Of a stretch of 64,000 bases of DNA, positions 56,172 through 64,000 are shown in pieces; the first letter of the stretch is position 1; each line of letters opens with the position of its first letter. A program made the position numbers and the translations under genes. The notes beneath the pieces were generated by a model. The model saw only the letters and a list, made by a program, of their open reading frames with translations. It did no database searches and had not been told where the DNA came from. Source of the DNA: Sphingomonas sinipercae (GTDB lineage Bacteria; Pseudomonadota; Alphaproteobacteria; Sphingomonadales; Sphingomonadaceae); NCBI RefSeq assembly GCF_011302055.1, contig NZ_CP049871.1, positions 1,446,501 through 1,510,500 of the forward strand, read 5' to 3'.

Positions 56172-56388
56172 GGGTGCGCTCCGTCGGCTGCAAGCGGGAG
56201 CACAAGTCGGGTCTCTCTGTCGCGCCTTGGCTCGTGGCAGTCGGCGCGATGGGCTTGGCTTAGCACGCCGGGGCGCGGGCGCCTAACCATTCCCGTCTCA
56301 CGCAATACCGTTGCGCAGCCGAAACGCTTGGCACCAGGTCGCTTGCCCGGCGTTGGGAAAGCCAAAGTAGTTGAAAGAGTTATATACG

Positions 56389-56565
56389 ATGGACCAGTCG
56401 CTCTTGGTGTCCATCGGCTTGCTTGACCGGAATGACGCGCGGCTGTTGAACCCGTCATTCGAACAAATCTGGCCTCTCGAAGAGACGCCATGTTTTGACG
56501 GCTTACTCCGGAAGATCGACCAGGCCGATCGGCAGTCGAAAGAACAACCCCGCGCCCTTCATTAG
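56389..56565 (+). CDS. Possible small protein (58 aa)
   Basis: ATG 56389 opens a 58-codon frame (DQSLLVSIGLLDRNDARLLN ... CFDGLLRKIDQADRQ). An AAAGAG stretch lies 14 nt upstream. The mixed, non-repetitive composition is unlike that of GC-rich shadow frames. No family recognised. It occupies part of an otherwise gene-free 480-nt stretch (56172-56654). The rest of that stretch shows nothing else I can support. Confidence 0.45.
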   Translation: MDQSLLVSIGLLDRNDARLLNPSFEQIWPLEETPCFDGLLRKIDQADRQSKEQPRALH

Positions 56566-56654
56566 GGCGTTGGGGATTAAGGCGGGCGCAGACGACCCAC
56601 CTTGACGGGCGCTACAATTGTAGTACGAATCGTGCCCAGCCAAGGAGGATTGTC

Positions 56655-57242
56655 ATGCGCTGGATCGTCCCACTGCTCATCGTCGCAACGCCCGCCGCCG
56701 CCCTTTATGCCGCGTCCAACGATGGCATGAGTTATGTCCTCCTGACCGGCAAGAACGGCACCAGCAGCGTCCAGCTGAACGGCTCGTGGAACGATGCCGA
56801 GCGGGCCAAGGCCTTCCGCTCCGGCGACGGGCCTTTGCTCTACGTGCGCGACGGCGGGAAGGCCTATGTCATTCGCGACGCCGACATCCTTCGCCGCGTC
56901 GAAGCGATCATGCAGCCGCAGCAGGCGCTCGGTGCTCGCCAGGGCGCGCTTGGCGCGCAGCAGGGTGCGCTCGGCGGCCGCCAGGGCGCGCTGGGTGCGG
57001 AGCAAGGGCGCATCGGCGCAATGATGGCCGGCGCGGACGCTTCGCGCGCGAACCTGCTCGGCAAGCAGATGGCGGCGCTCGGCCAGAAGCAGGCTGCGCT
57101 CGGGCAGCAGCAGGCGGCGCTTGGGCGCCAGCAGGCCGAGCTCGGCCGTGAGCAGGCGCGCCTCGCCGATCAGGTCAAGCCGCAGGTGCGCGCCCTGGTG
57201 ACCGAGGCGATCCGCCGCGGCGTCGCCAAGCGGGTCGACTAG
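56655..57242 (+). CDS. Exported protein with seven-residue Gln/Gly repeats
   Basis: A 195-residue protein with a signal peptide (MRWIVPLLIVATPAAALYAA). A short N-terminal domain (residues 25-80, YVRDGGKAYVIRDADIL) is followed by heptads of the type xxQGALG or xxQxALG (about residues 90-165). It ends with a charged helix. Such QxALG repeats occur beside BlaR1/M56-like sensor domains in sphingomonads and suggest a coiled coil or filament. The repeated units lie at exact 7-residue spacing. Confidence 0.7.
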   Translation: MRWIVPLLIVATPAAALYAASNDGMSYVLLTGKNGTSSVQLNGSWNDAERAKAFRSGDGPLLYVRDGGKAYVIRDADILRRVEAIMQPQQALGARQGALGAQQGALGGRQGALGAEQGRIGAMMAGADASRANLLGKQMAALGQKQAALGQQQAALGRQQAELGREQARLADQVKPQVRALVTEAIRRGVAKRVD

Positions 57243-57286
57243 ACCGCAGGCACTCAAAGGCAGGGCAGGGTTGGGGGACTCGGGGG

Positions 57287-58009
57287 ATGCTCGACGAACT
57301 GCTTGGTAGCGTCGCCATCGCCGCCATCCTCATCGGTGCGGGGCTGGTCGCCGGGGTCGCCGACCGCCGCAACTTCGACTTCAAGTGGCTGCTGGTCGCG
57401 GCCGCCTTGTTCCTGGTCAACGATGTCGCGCTGACGCGCGGACTATGGCTGATCCCGGCCGTCCCCGGCCTCGACGAGACATGGAATTGGTCGGGCAAGT
57501 TCCTTGCGCTTGCGGTGACGCTGGCGATCGCTGCCTTGCCAATCTTCGGGTGGCGACGGATCGGCCTGACCTGGAAGCAGGAGCAGCTGCGCGGGGCCCT
57601 CCTCGTCTTTGCAGCGCTGGTCGCCGTCTATTCGACCATGGCCTGGTTCATGGGTGAAGGCGGCGGCAATCGCGAAGCCATCCTCTACCAGCTGACCATG
57701 CCAGGGCTGGAGGAAGAGATTTTCTTCCGCGGCCTGTTCCTTGTCGCCTTGAACCGCGCCTTCGCCGGCCATGTCCGGATCGGCGGCGCGGCGATCGGCT
57801 GGGCGCTGCCGCTCAATGCGCTGGTCTTCGGGCTGGTCCACGGGCTCGGCGTCCAGCAGGGCGTCTGGAGCTTCGACGCGATGAGCTTTGCCTTGCCCTT
57901 CCTGGGCGCCATTCCCGCCGTCTGGCTGCGCGAAAAAACCGGCAGCCTGGTCCTGCCGATCATCCTGCACAATTTCGTCAACACTGCGTTCGTGCTGCTC
58001 CCGCTATAG
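57287..58009 (+). CDS. CPBP-family intramembrane glutamic endopeptidase
   Basis: A 240-residue membrane protein with about seven hydrophobic helices. The three CPBP motifs are EEEIFFRGLF near residue 147, LVFGLVHGLG near residue 183, and ILHNFVNTAF near residue 225. These provide the catalytic Glu pair and His residues of Abi/CAAX-type proteases. Members process prenylated or membrane proteins and bacteriocin-related peptides. It stands 10 nt before the SRAP gene. The target is not indicated. Confidence 0.88.
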   Translation: MLDELLGSVAIAAILIGAGLVAGVADRRNFDFKWLLVAAALFLVNDVALTRGLWLIPAVPGLDETWNWSGKFLALAVTLAIAALPIFGWRRIGLTWKQEQLRGALLVFAALVAVYSTMAWFMGEGGGNREAILYQLTMPGLEEEIFFRGLFLVALNRAFAGHVRIGGAAIGWALPLNALVFGLVHGLGVQQGVWSFDAMSFALPFLGAIPAVWLREKTGSLVLPIILHNFVNTAFVLLPL

Positions 58010-58019
58010 GCTGAGCCGC

Positions 58020-58625
58020 ATGTGCAATCTCTACACCCAGGCCAAGTCGGTCGACGAAGTGGCCAAAATCTTTCGCGACCTGCAGGTGCCGATCGCCTTC
58101 CCCGAAGGCGCCCCGAACCTTGCGCCGCGCGATATCGCAATCACCGACCCCGCCCCGATCGTCCGTTCGGCGGCGGGCGTGCAGGAGATGGTCGTTCGCC
58201 GATGGAGCTGGCCGGGGCCAGGCGGCAGGCCGGTCTACAACTTTCGATCCGACGGCCGCCAGTTTCCGTCCGGGCGCTGCCTGATCGTCGCCGACGGATT
58301 CTACGAATTCACCGCGCCGGCCGACCCCAGGCAAAAGCGCAAGGACCGCTGGCTGTTCACTGCCGCCGCAGACGGCGTCCTGGGCGGGACCACGGGGTTG
58401 CTGGGCATCGCCGGGCTGGTCCGCACCCAGCCGGACGTGGAGGAAGCGTTCACGATGTTGACCGCAGAGCCGGGTCCCGACGTCGCGCCTTACCATGCGC
58501 GGCAAGTCTGCGTCTTACCGCCGGATTGCTGGCAGCGCTGGCTCGACCCGCAAGTCCCGGCGAGCGAGCTGCTGACGCCCCTCCCCGCCGGCAGCCTGTT
58601 GGTCAGGCCGGCGGTTCGAAGCTAA
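58020..58625 (+). CDS. SOS response-associated peptidase (SRAP/YedK/HMCES)-like protein
   Basis: A 201-residue SRAP-domain protein that shields abasic sites in single-stranded DNA by a DNA-protein crosslink through Cys2. It begins [11 protein letters not shown] with Cys at position 2. It has [10 protein letters not shown] with the conserved Glu, and [15 protein letters not shown] in place of the usual His-x-RMP block. ATG 58020 fits this exactly. Its TAA shares a CTAA with the convergent panD stop. Confidence 0.88.
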   Translation: MCNLYTQAKSVDEVAKIFRDLQVPIAFPEGAPNLAPRDIAITDPAPIVRSAAGVQEMVVRRWSWPGPGGRPVYNFRSDGRQFPSGRCLIVADGFYEFTAPADPRQKRKDRWLFTAAADGVLGGTTGLLGIAGLVRTQPDVEEAFTMLTAEPGPDVAPYHARQVCVLPPDCWQRWLDPQVPASELLTPLPAGSLLVRPAVRS

Positions 58626-59035
58626 GCGGCCAGGTCGCCGCGCTTCTGGTCCGATCCCGGAACCGGTTCGGCCGGATCGTTGCCCAGCTTCACCACGCGG
58701 TTGCCTTCATCGACGTGAACGACGACCGGCTGGTAAGATCGGGCTTCCTCTTCCTCCATCATCGCGTAGCTCATGATGATGACCATATCGCCGGCGTGAA
58801 TCAGGTGCGCGGCAGCGCCGTTGATTCCGATGAGGCGGCTGCCCCGTTCGGCCGGGATGCAATAGGTTTCGATCCGGGCGCCGTTCGTGATGTCCACGAT
58901 CGCGACCTGCTCGCCTTCAATCAGGTTGGCGGCGTCGAGGAGGTCGGCGTCGATCGTGACCGACCCGACATAATGCAGGTCGGCCTGCGTCACCGTCGCG
59001 CGGTGGATCTTCGACTTCATCATGATCCGCATCAC
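58622..59035 (-). CDS. panD: Aspartate 1-decarboxylase
   Basis: PanD makes beta-alanine for pantothenate. It is a pyruvoyl enzyme that self-cleaves at Gly24-Ser25, visible here as HYVGSVTID. Other marks are the N-terminal [24 protein letters not shown] and [12 protein letters not shown]. The protein is 137 residues, with a 10-15 residue C-terminal extension. Confidence 0.96.
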   Translation of the reverse strand: MMRIMMKSKIHRATVTQADLHYVGSVTIDADLLDAANLIEGEQVAIVDITNGARIETYCIPAERGSRLIGINGAAAHLIHAGDMVIIMSYAMMEEEEARSYQPVVVHVDEGNRVVKLGNDPAEPVPGSDQKRGDLAA

Positions 59036-59141
59036 GGCAGAAACGTCCTTCTAGAAGCGCCCCAGGGCGGCGCGCCCTCTAGCATATGTGTGGGGCAAGG
59101 CCAGCCGCGACAAGGTTCGCAGGCTTTGCTAGCAAAGGCGA

Positions 59142-60716
59142 ATGACTGACACGATCTTCATCGGCGCCGAGAGCGGCGGAGCGAACCGGCAGGACCTGCA
59201 ATTGTCGAGAGCGAACCGCCACGGGCTGGTCGCCGGCGCAACCGGAACCGGGAAGACGGTGACTTTGCAGGGGCTAGTCGAAGGGTTCGCCGACGCCGGC
59301 GTCCCGACCTTCGTTGCCGACGTGAAAGGCGACCTCGCCGGGTTGGCGATGCCCGCCTCCGCGGATGCCAGGACCGACGCGCCGTTCCGCCAGCGGAGCA
59401 CGGACATCGGTTACCGCGAATGGCAGTATCGTGGCTATCCGGTGCAATTCTGGGACCTGTTCGGCCAGCAAGGCCACCCGGTCCGCACCACCGTCAGCGA
59501 GATGGGGCCACTGCTCTTGTCCAGGCTGATGAGCCTGAACGAGGTCCAGGAAGGCGTCCTGACCATCGTCTTCCAGGTCGCCGACAAGGACGGGCTGCTC
59601 CTCCTCGACCTCGACGACCTGCAATCGATGCTGGTCGAGGTCGGCCAGCGCGCCGACGAACTGACGCTGCAATATGGCAATGTGTCGAAGCAGTCGGTCG
59701 GCGCCATCCAGCGGTCGTTGCTGCAGCTGCGCGCCCAGGGCGCGGAGCATTTCTTCGGCGAGCCGGCGCTCGACCTGACCGACCTGTTGAGCCTCGACGA
59801 CCAGGGCCACGGGACGGTCAACGTGCTCGCCGCCGACCGGCTGATGCAAAGCCCGCGCCTCTATTCGACCTTCCTGCTCTGGCTGCTGTCGGAGCTGTTC
59901 GAGACGCTCCCCGAGGTCGGCGACTTGCCGAAGCCGAAGCTCGTCTTCTTCTTCGACGAGGCGCATTTGCTGTTCGAGGACGCGCCGCCGGCGCTGCAGG
60001 ACAAGATCGAGCAGGTCGTCCGGCTGATCCGGTCGAAGGGGGTCGGCGTCTATTTCATCACCCAGAACCCGATCGACATTCCGGACAAGGTCGCGGGGCA
60101 GCTGGGCAACCGCGTTCAGCACAAGCTCAACGCCTTTACGCCCCGCGACCAGAAAGCGGTGCAGGCCGCGGCCGAGACGTTCCGGCCCAATCCCGGCATC
60201 GACGTCGCTTCGGCAATCACCGAGTTGAAGATCGGCGAAGCGCTGGTTTCGCTGCTCCAACCCGACGGATCGCCCTCCCCGGTCCAGCGCGTGCTGATCA
60301 AGCCGCCGGCATCCCGGGTCGGGCCCTTGTCGGCCCAGGAACGCGCGATCCTGGTCGGAAGCGATGCCATCGGCACCAAATACGACCAGGTCAGCGACCG
60401 GGAATCGGCTGAAGAGCTGCTCGCGGCGCGGGCCAGCGAAGCGGCGCAGGCCGCCGCGGCCGCCAAGCAGGAGGCGGACGCTCAAAAAGCCGCCGCGGCC
60501 CAAGCCAAGATGGACGCGGCCCAGGCCAAGGCCGACGCCGCTGCACGCCGCGAAGCGGAGCGCGTCGAGGCGCGCGCTGCCCGCGAGGCGGCCAAGCCGA
60601 CGATGGCGGACAAGATGATGCAGTCAGCCGGACGGGCAGTGGCCAGCTCGGTCGGCCGCCAGATCGCCAACCAGTTGTTGCGCGGGCTCCTGGGTGGACT
60701 GCGCCGCGGGCGGTAA
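59142..60716 (+). CDS. HerA/DUF853-type ATPase
   Basis: A 524-residue protein of the helicase HerA-like (DUF853) family. Walker A is GATGTGKTVTLQGL near residue 34. Further marks are VADVKGDLAG, the FFFDEAHLLFED Walker B near residue 268, and QNPIDIPDKVAGQLGNRVQHKL with the arginine-finger area. From about residue 425 the protein is an Ala/Lys/Glu coiled coil. The biological role of the family is unresolved. Confidence 0.9.
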   Translation: MTDTIFIGAESGGANRQDLQLSRANRHGLVAGATGTGKTVTLQGLVEGFADAGVPTFVADVKGDLAGLAMPASADARTDAPFRQRSTDIGYREWQYRGYPVQFWDLFGQQGHPVRTTVSEMGPLLLSRLMSLNEVQEGVLTIVFQVADKDGLLLLDLDDLQSMLVEVGQRADELTLQYGNVSKQSVGAIQRSLLQLRAQGAEHFFGEPALDLTDLLSLDDQGHGTVNVLAADRLMQSPRLYSTFLLWLLSELFETLPEVGDLPKPKLVFFFDEAHLLFEDAPPALQDKIEQVVRLIRSKGVGVYFITQNPIDIPDKVAGQLGNRVQHKLNAFTPRDQKAVQAAAETFRPNPGIDVASAITELKIGEALVSLLQPDGSPSPVQRVLIKPPASRVGPLSAQERAILVGSDAIGTKYDQVSDRESAEELLAARASEAAQAAAAAKQEADAQKAAAAQAKMDAAQAKADAAARREAERVEARAAREAAKPTMADKMMQSAGRAVASSVGRQIANQLLRGLLGGLRRGR

Positions 60717-60744
60717 CCCTTGAAACACTTGGCGCGGATTCCCA

Positions 60745-60760
60745 ATATTTGCGTAGCAAA
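60745..60760. promoter_or_regulatory. Putative PspF activator site, PspC-domain gene
   Basis: ATATTT-N4-AGCAAA, identical in arms and spacing to the motif upstream of pspA at 16820. It contains the perfect palindrome TTTGC-GTA-GCAAA. It lies about 70 nt before the sigma-54 promoter of the PspC-domain gene. Confidence 0.5.
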
Positions 60761-60829
60761 CGCGAACTAATCGCTGCTGCGAGCGGGTCGGTTCGCGCTA
60801 ACCCACTGAAAAACAGAGATACCAAGGTT

Positions 60830-60846
60830 CTGGCACGGCGCTTGCT
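60830..60846 (+). promoter_or_regulatory. Sigma-54 promoter of the PspC-domain gene
   Basis: CTGGCACGGCGCTTGCT matches the sigma-54 consensus YTGGCACG-N4-TTGCW at every defined base, including the -24 GG and the -12 GC. It lies 48 nt before the ATG at 60894. It is closer to consensus than the psp operon's own promoter. Confidence 0.85.
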
Positions 60847-60893
60847 TATTGTTTGACGATAGGCAGCCACCGGCCCCGCCAGAGGAGTTTGAC

Positions 60894-61217
60894 ATGCAAG
60901 ACGCCAGCGAGATCCAGCCCGAGCAACCTGCGGTTGACGAGCGCAACGTGGCGCTGCCGATGCGCAACGACACGATGCTTGGCATCTGCCAGGGCCTGGG
61001 CGAAGATTTGGGCATCCACCCGAACCTGTTGCGGGTGATGTTCGGCGCGATCGTCTTTTTCGACGTCAAGCTGGCGGTGATCGCTTACCTGACGGTCGGC
61101 GTTTTCGTCGCTGCCTCGCGCTATTTCTTTCCGAAGCCGAAAACGACGGCGATCGAAGACCATGCCGCGCTCGCCGATGCGGCCAACAGCGAGGTCGAAT
61201 ATCAAGTCGCGGCCTAA
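60894..61217 (+). CDS. PspC-domain membrane protein outside the psp operon
   Basis: A 107-residue protein with the PspC core RNDTMLGICQGLGEDLGIHPNLLR, then a hydrophobic stretch (residues 50-82) and a charged tail. AGAGGAG precedes ATG 60894. Its sigma-54 promoter and shared upstream motif put it in the same regulon as pspABC. It may partner with PspA or sense membrane stress at another place. Confidence 0.82.
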   Translation: MQDASEIQPEQPAVDERNVALPMRNDTMLGICQGLGEDLGIHPNLLRVMFGAIVFFDVKLAVIAYLTVGVFVAASRYFFPKPKTTAIEDHAALADAANSEVEYQVAA

Positions 61218-61336
61218 GCCGGTTACCGAACAGCCTCACCAAAAACCTAAGCCGGCATAAACCTCGTCTTTACGCCCTGCGCCTACAAACCCTGCATTAG
61301 GCCGACCCGTTCTGGGGCCTGGCAGGGGAGTTTCGA

Positions 61337-62008
61337 ATGGCGATCAATCGGTTCGTCGACCGTCAAGCGGTTAGCGCTGCCGAGGCTCACCTTGCGCGCG
61401 TTGCCGGCGAAGGCAGCGCGAAGCATCGCTACGTCCACTCCCTCGTCGAAGCGTCCGGCCCGAGCGCCGCACGGGACATTGCCGATTGCGTCCACCTGCT
61501 GTGCAAGATTCACGGCAGCCATCCGGGCCTCGTCGAGCTCGCCTTGTCGCTGGCCTCGTCCGGCGCGTCACAGCGGTGGCTCGAGCGGGCCTCCGACGCG
61601 TTCGAGCGCGAACGCCTGTACTTGGTCCGCCTAACGTCGGCCGTCGGCCCGATCCCGAGCACTCCCGGTGCGGCGGAGACGGAATCGACGCTGGTGGCGC
61701 AACGCCACGCCCTGGAAATCCTTGCCCGGTCCGAACGCCGCGGTTGCGCGCTTGGCGCCGCGACCGCGCTGGTCAGCGACTGGTGGCCCATTCGCCGCCT
61801 GCTCGACCGCGCCGCCGCGCGCATCGGCATCGAATGCCCAGCGCCATCGCTGCCGGACGAAGCTTCGGTGCTGGAAGTGATCGACAGCGCCTGCGACGAT
61901 CCATCGAGCGAGCGCGCCCTGGCCTTCGGCGGCGAGCAATTGCTGCTGCAGCACCGCGGGCTCTTCGACCTATTGGAAGCAAGGGCGTCCGCGCGCGACC
62001 GCTGGTAA
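61337..62008 (+). CDS. Hypothetical helical protein
   Basis: A 223-residue protein, predicted all-alpha, without signal or membrane segments. The motifs VHSLVEASGPSAARDIADCVHLLC, HPGLVELAL and LAFGGEQLLLQHRGLFDLLEAR suggest a compact helical bundle. No family recognised. GCAGGGGAG lies before ATG 61337. It sits between the PspC-domain gene and a methyltransferase gene, with a 119-nt upstream gap. Confidence 0.6.
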   Translation: MAINRFVDRQAVSAAEAHLARVAGEGSAKHRYVHSLVEASGPSAARDIADCVHLLCKIHGSHPGLVELALSLASSGASQRWLERASDAFERERLYLVRLTSAVGPIPSTPGAAETESTLVAQRHALEILARSERRGCALGAATALVSDWWPIRRLLDRAAARIGIECPAPSLPDEASVLEVIDSACDDPSSERALAFGGEQLLLQHRGLFDLLEARASARDRW

Positions 62009-62081
62009 TTGCGCGCGGCCCACGGCCGACTTTCGAATCGATAGCTAGTGCCCCAAGATCGCCAGCGCTAAGGGTGCGGCG

Positions 62082-62792
62082 GTGGCGACTTCGTACGAAC
62101 AGCGGCAAGCGCAAATGGAAAGCTGGTACGACCAGCTGCTGAACCGCGACGACCGCGAGGCGGTCTTACTGGAAGATTACGCGCCATATGCCACCGAGCT
62201 TCGCGAGCTGAACGGGCACATCGTCGACATCGGCGGCGGCGCCGGCGTTTCCGCCCGCTTCCTCGACCCGGCAGTTGACCTCGTCGTCGTCGAGCCGGCT
62301 GCATCCTGGCAGACCCCGGAATGGATGGCATTTGGCGAGAAATTTCGACGGTCCGGGCCAGTCCCCCAATTCGTCCATGCGCCGGGCGAGGCCCTGCCGT
62401 TTGCCGATGGCGAGTTCGACGCGGCCCTGTCCTTCTGGACGCTCAACCATGTGGCCGACATCGGCCGCTGCGTCGACGAGATGGCGCGCGTGCTTCGCCC
62501 CGGCGGCGTTGCGTTCCTGGTGATCGACGACATTGAGCCGAGCTGGCTCGACCTCGCCCGGGAAGCTTTTCCGCGGGTCGTCGCCCGCTTGCGCAACGGC
62601 ACTTACGAGGCGCGGATCCTGAAACCATTGCGCGGCGCGCTGCGCGAAAAGTGGCGCGGCGACTGGCGCATCCAGCCCGACCATCTGCGCATCGAAGAAA
62701 GTCGCCTGCTCGACATGCTGGCGAAGCAGTTCAGGCTTGAACGGCGGCAGTGGGTCGCCGGGTCGCTCAAGTACCGACTGACCCGGACCTAG
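62082..62792 (+). CDS. Class I SAM-dependent methyltransferase
   Basis: A 236-residue methyltransferase. Motif I is HIVDIGGGAGVSARFL near residue 45, then VVVEPAASWQTPEWM, FADGEFDAALSFWTLNHVADIGR, and VLRPGGVAFLVIDDIEPSW. It resembles ubiquinone/small-molecule methyltransferases. The substrate is unknown. Start GTG 62082. Confidence 0.85.
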   Translation: MATSYEQRQAQMESWYDQLLNRDDREAVLLEDYAPYATELRELNGHIVDIGGGAGVSARFLDPAVDLVVVEPAASWQTPEWMAFGEKFRRSGPVPQFVHAPGEALPFADGEFDAALSFWTLNHVADIGRCVDEMARVLRPGGVAFLVIDDIEPSWLDLAREAFPRVVARLRNGTYEARILKPLRGALREKWRGDWRIQPDHLRIEESRLLDMLAKQFRLERRQWVAGSLKYRLTRT

Positions 62793-62803
62793 GCGACGCC
62801 CTT

Positions 62804-64000
62804 TTATTCGTCGCGGTAGGCGAGCTCGAAATTGCCCCAGCGCCGCCCCTTGAAGTGAAGCGGCACGAACACGTTCTTCACCGGAATGAAGCGGTCGCCA
62901 AGCTCCATGCGGTACGTCGCAAGCGTTGCCGGGCTTTCGCTGGCGAGCGCGTTGCGCGTGGTGTCGTCGATGAGGATCCGGCGGTTGCGGCAGTTCGCGT
63001 CGTTCCAGACCGGGTCACCGGCGCGCTGCGGCAGGCTGCGTTCCGACAGGTGCGTCGGCAGATAGCCGTTCATGTCGCCGATGGCCGAGCCGATGATCCG
63101 GTTGTCCTGGCCCTTGGTGCGGTCGAGGATCGGGCGGACGTACTGGTCGGCGGCATCGTTGAAGCCGGCCGAATATTGCACCGGGTTGCTTCCTTCGATC
63201 AACTTGTAGTCGCGGTCGAACACCTGATCGACGGTGACTTCGCCATCATCGATCGCGCGCTCGATGGCGATCATGATTTGCCGGGCGGCGTCCTGCGCCT
63301 TGAGGATGAACGGCGTGTCGTCGATCTCGGCGCCGGAATTGGCCAGCGTGTCGAGCATCGTGTTCGACAGCAGCTCGAGATGGCCCAACCGCTTCTCCGC
63401 GTTCAGCAGCTGCTGCCCGTTCTCGCGCGCATCGGCGGAAAATTCGGTCAGGCCAGCCTTCACGCGGTCGACGCTGGTCTGGATCATGCTGGTCGAATGC
63501 GCGATGCCCTCGGTCTGCCGGTCGACCATGCCGACGATCTCGGAGACTTCGCGCACCGTGTCGCTGATCTGGCCGAAGCCGGACTGGGCGGCGCGGCTGC
63601 GCTCGACGCCGGTCTTGATCTCGGTAGTAACGGCGCCGGCTTCGCGGGTGAGTTCGCCGATGGTCGATGCGATCTGGCTGGTGGCGGCGCGGGTGTCGTG
63701 AGCGAGCTTTTTCACTTCGGCGGCAACGACCGCGAAGCTTCGGCCGGCGTCACCGGCGCGGGCGGCCTCGATGGTCGCATTGAGCGCCAGCATGTTGGTC
63801 TTGCGGGCGATCACTTCGATGGTCGAGGAGACCATCTGCACCTGGTTCATCGCCGAGGCGAAGCCGGCCATGCGCTCACCGAGCTGGACGACCAGTTCGG
63901 TCAGGCCCTTGAACCCGTCGATCGTACCCTCGATGGCCTCGCGGCCGGCGTCGAGCTTCGCCTTCGCCTGTTCCGACAGCAAGCGCGCCTCGTCGGTGGA
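62804..64000 (-). CDS. Methyl-accepting chemotaxis protein, C-terminal part (runs off the window end)
   Basis: The visible 398 residues start inside the signalling domain. The highly conserved hairpin tip [18 protein letters not shown] is followed by [19 protein letters not shown]. The coiled coil continues to about residue 190. A C-terminal domain of about 190 residues then carries [11 protein letters not shown] and [12 protein letters not shown], a known sensor-like module in MCPs. It ends [16 protein letters not shown]. The N-terminus and any transmembrane segments are beyond base 64000. It could signal to the CheA at 25-27 kb. Confidence 0.93.
   Translation of the reverse strand, partial: STDEARLLSEQAKAKLDAGREAIEGTIDGFKGLTELVVQLGERMAGFASAMNQVQMVSSTIEVIARKTNMLALNATIEAARAGDAGRSFAVVAAEVKKLAHDTRAATSQIASTIGELTREAGAVTTEIKTGVERSRAAQSGFGQISDTVREVSEIVGMVDRQTEGIAHSTSMIQTSVDRVKAGLTEFSADARENGQQLLNAEKRLGHLELLSNTMLDTLANSGAEIDDTPFILKAQDAARQIMIAIERAIDDGEVTVDQVFDRDYKLIEGSNPVQYSAGFNDAADQYVRPILDRTKGQDNRIIGSAIGDMNGYLPTHLSERSLPQRAGDPVWNDANCRNRRILIDDTTRNALASESPATLATYRMELGDRFIPVKNVFVPLHFKGRRWGNFELAYRDE

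Noticed and set aside
56328..56347. Possible sigma-54 promoter TGGCACC ... TTGC
   Set aside because: Eight bases lie between TGGCAC and TTGC where five are needed.

Overview
The window is high-GC chromosomal DNA from an alphaproteobacterium, most likely a member of the Sphingomonadales. This is inferred from gene content and from a GTTC-N7-GTTC SOS box at recA, a ChpT phosphotransferase next to a chemotaxis cluster, a psp operon running on through several tiny membrane/coiled-coil genes, and small proteins of types I associate with sphingomonads. Genes are tightly packed: most operons use 4-nt start/stop overlaps, and four convergent pairs share stop-codon bases. No tRNA, rRNA operon, transposase, integrase or CRISPR array was seen. 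The only RNA gene recognised is rnpB.

Layout. 1-9.2 kb: 5' part of asd, an M28 peptidase, a secreted EreA/ChaN-like protein, then the ribosome/SRP block rplS-trmD and rimM-rpsP-ffh, split by a divergent flavoprotein. 9.3-15 kb: dapF-mtaB-ftsY-yciB and a two-gene ABC exporter, all chained by overlaps. 15-19.2 kb: sodB, then pspF divergent from pspABC plus three extra small genes behind a sigma-54 promoter. 19.2-21.5 kb: sufE, a thioesterase, a J-domain protein, rnpB. 21.5-28.2 kb (minus strand): chpT-cheA-cheW-cheY-cheB-cheR-amidase. 28.2-31.3 kb: rluD-type synthase, rpoH, YihY protein. 31.5-40.2 kb: an EF-G-like GTPase lacking the catalytic His, an envelope-glycan locus (two ELM1-family proteins flanking a flippase and a glycosyltransferase-like gene), a HAD hydrolase, kdsB and kdsD. 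40.3-46.9 kb: dicarboxylate symporter, methyltransferase, MFS exporter, recA, ICMT-like and GT87-like membrane proteins. 46.9-51 kb: a DUF559 remnant, dnaG, rpoD.

The accessory part is 50.96-56.6 kb. Directly after rpoD lies a three-gene cassette of visibly more AT-rich codon use (DUF2971 protein, ComEC-type metallo-beta-lactamase-fold protein, small membrane protein). It is the best candidate here for an undescribed, possibly defensive, system. It is followed by a repeat-rich stretch with four copies of a two-hairpin REP-like element, a tandem paralogous pair of small secreted proteins, a helix-turn-helix-like protein and several small ORFs. From 56.6 kb the DNA looks like core chromosome again: a heptad-repeat protein, a CPBP protease, an SRAP protein, panD, a HerA-like ATPase, a PspC-domain gene with a near-perfect sigma-54 promoter, a hypothetical gene, a methyltransferase, and a chemoreceptor cut by the window edge.

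The psp story links two distant places. The pspA operon (16.9 kb) and the solitary PspC-domain gene (60.9 kb) both have sigma-54 promoters preceded by the same ATATTT-N4-AGCAAA motif, which suggests one PspF regulon.
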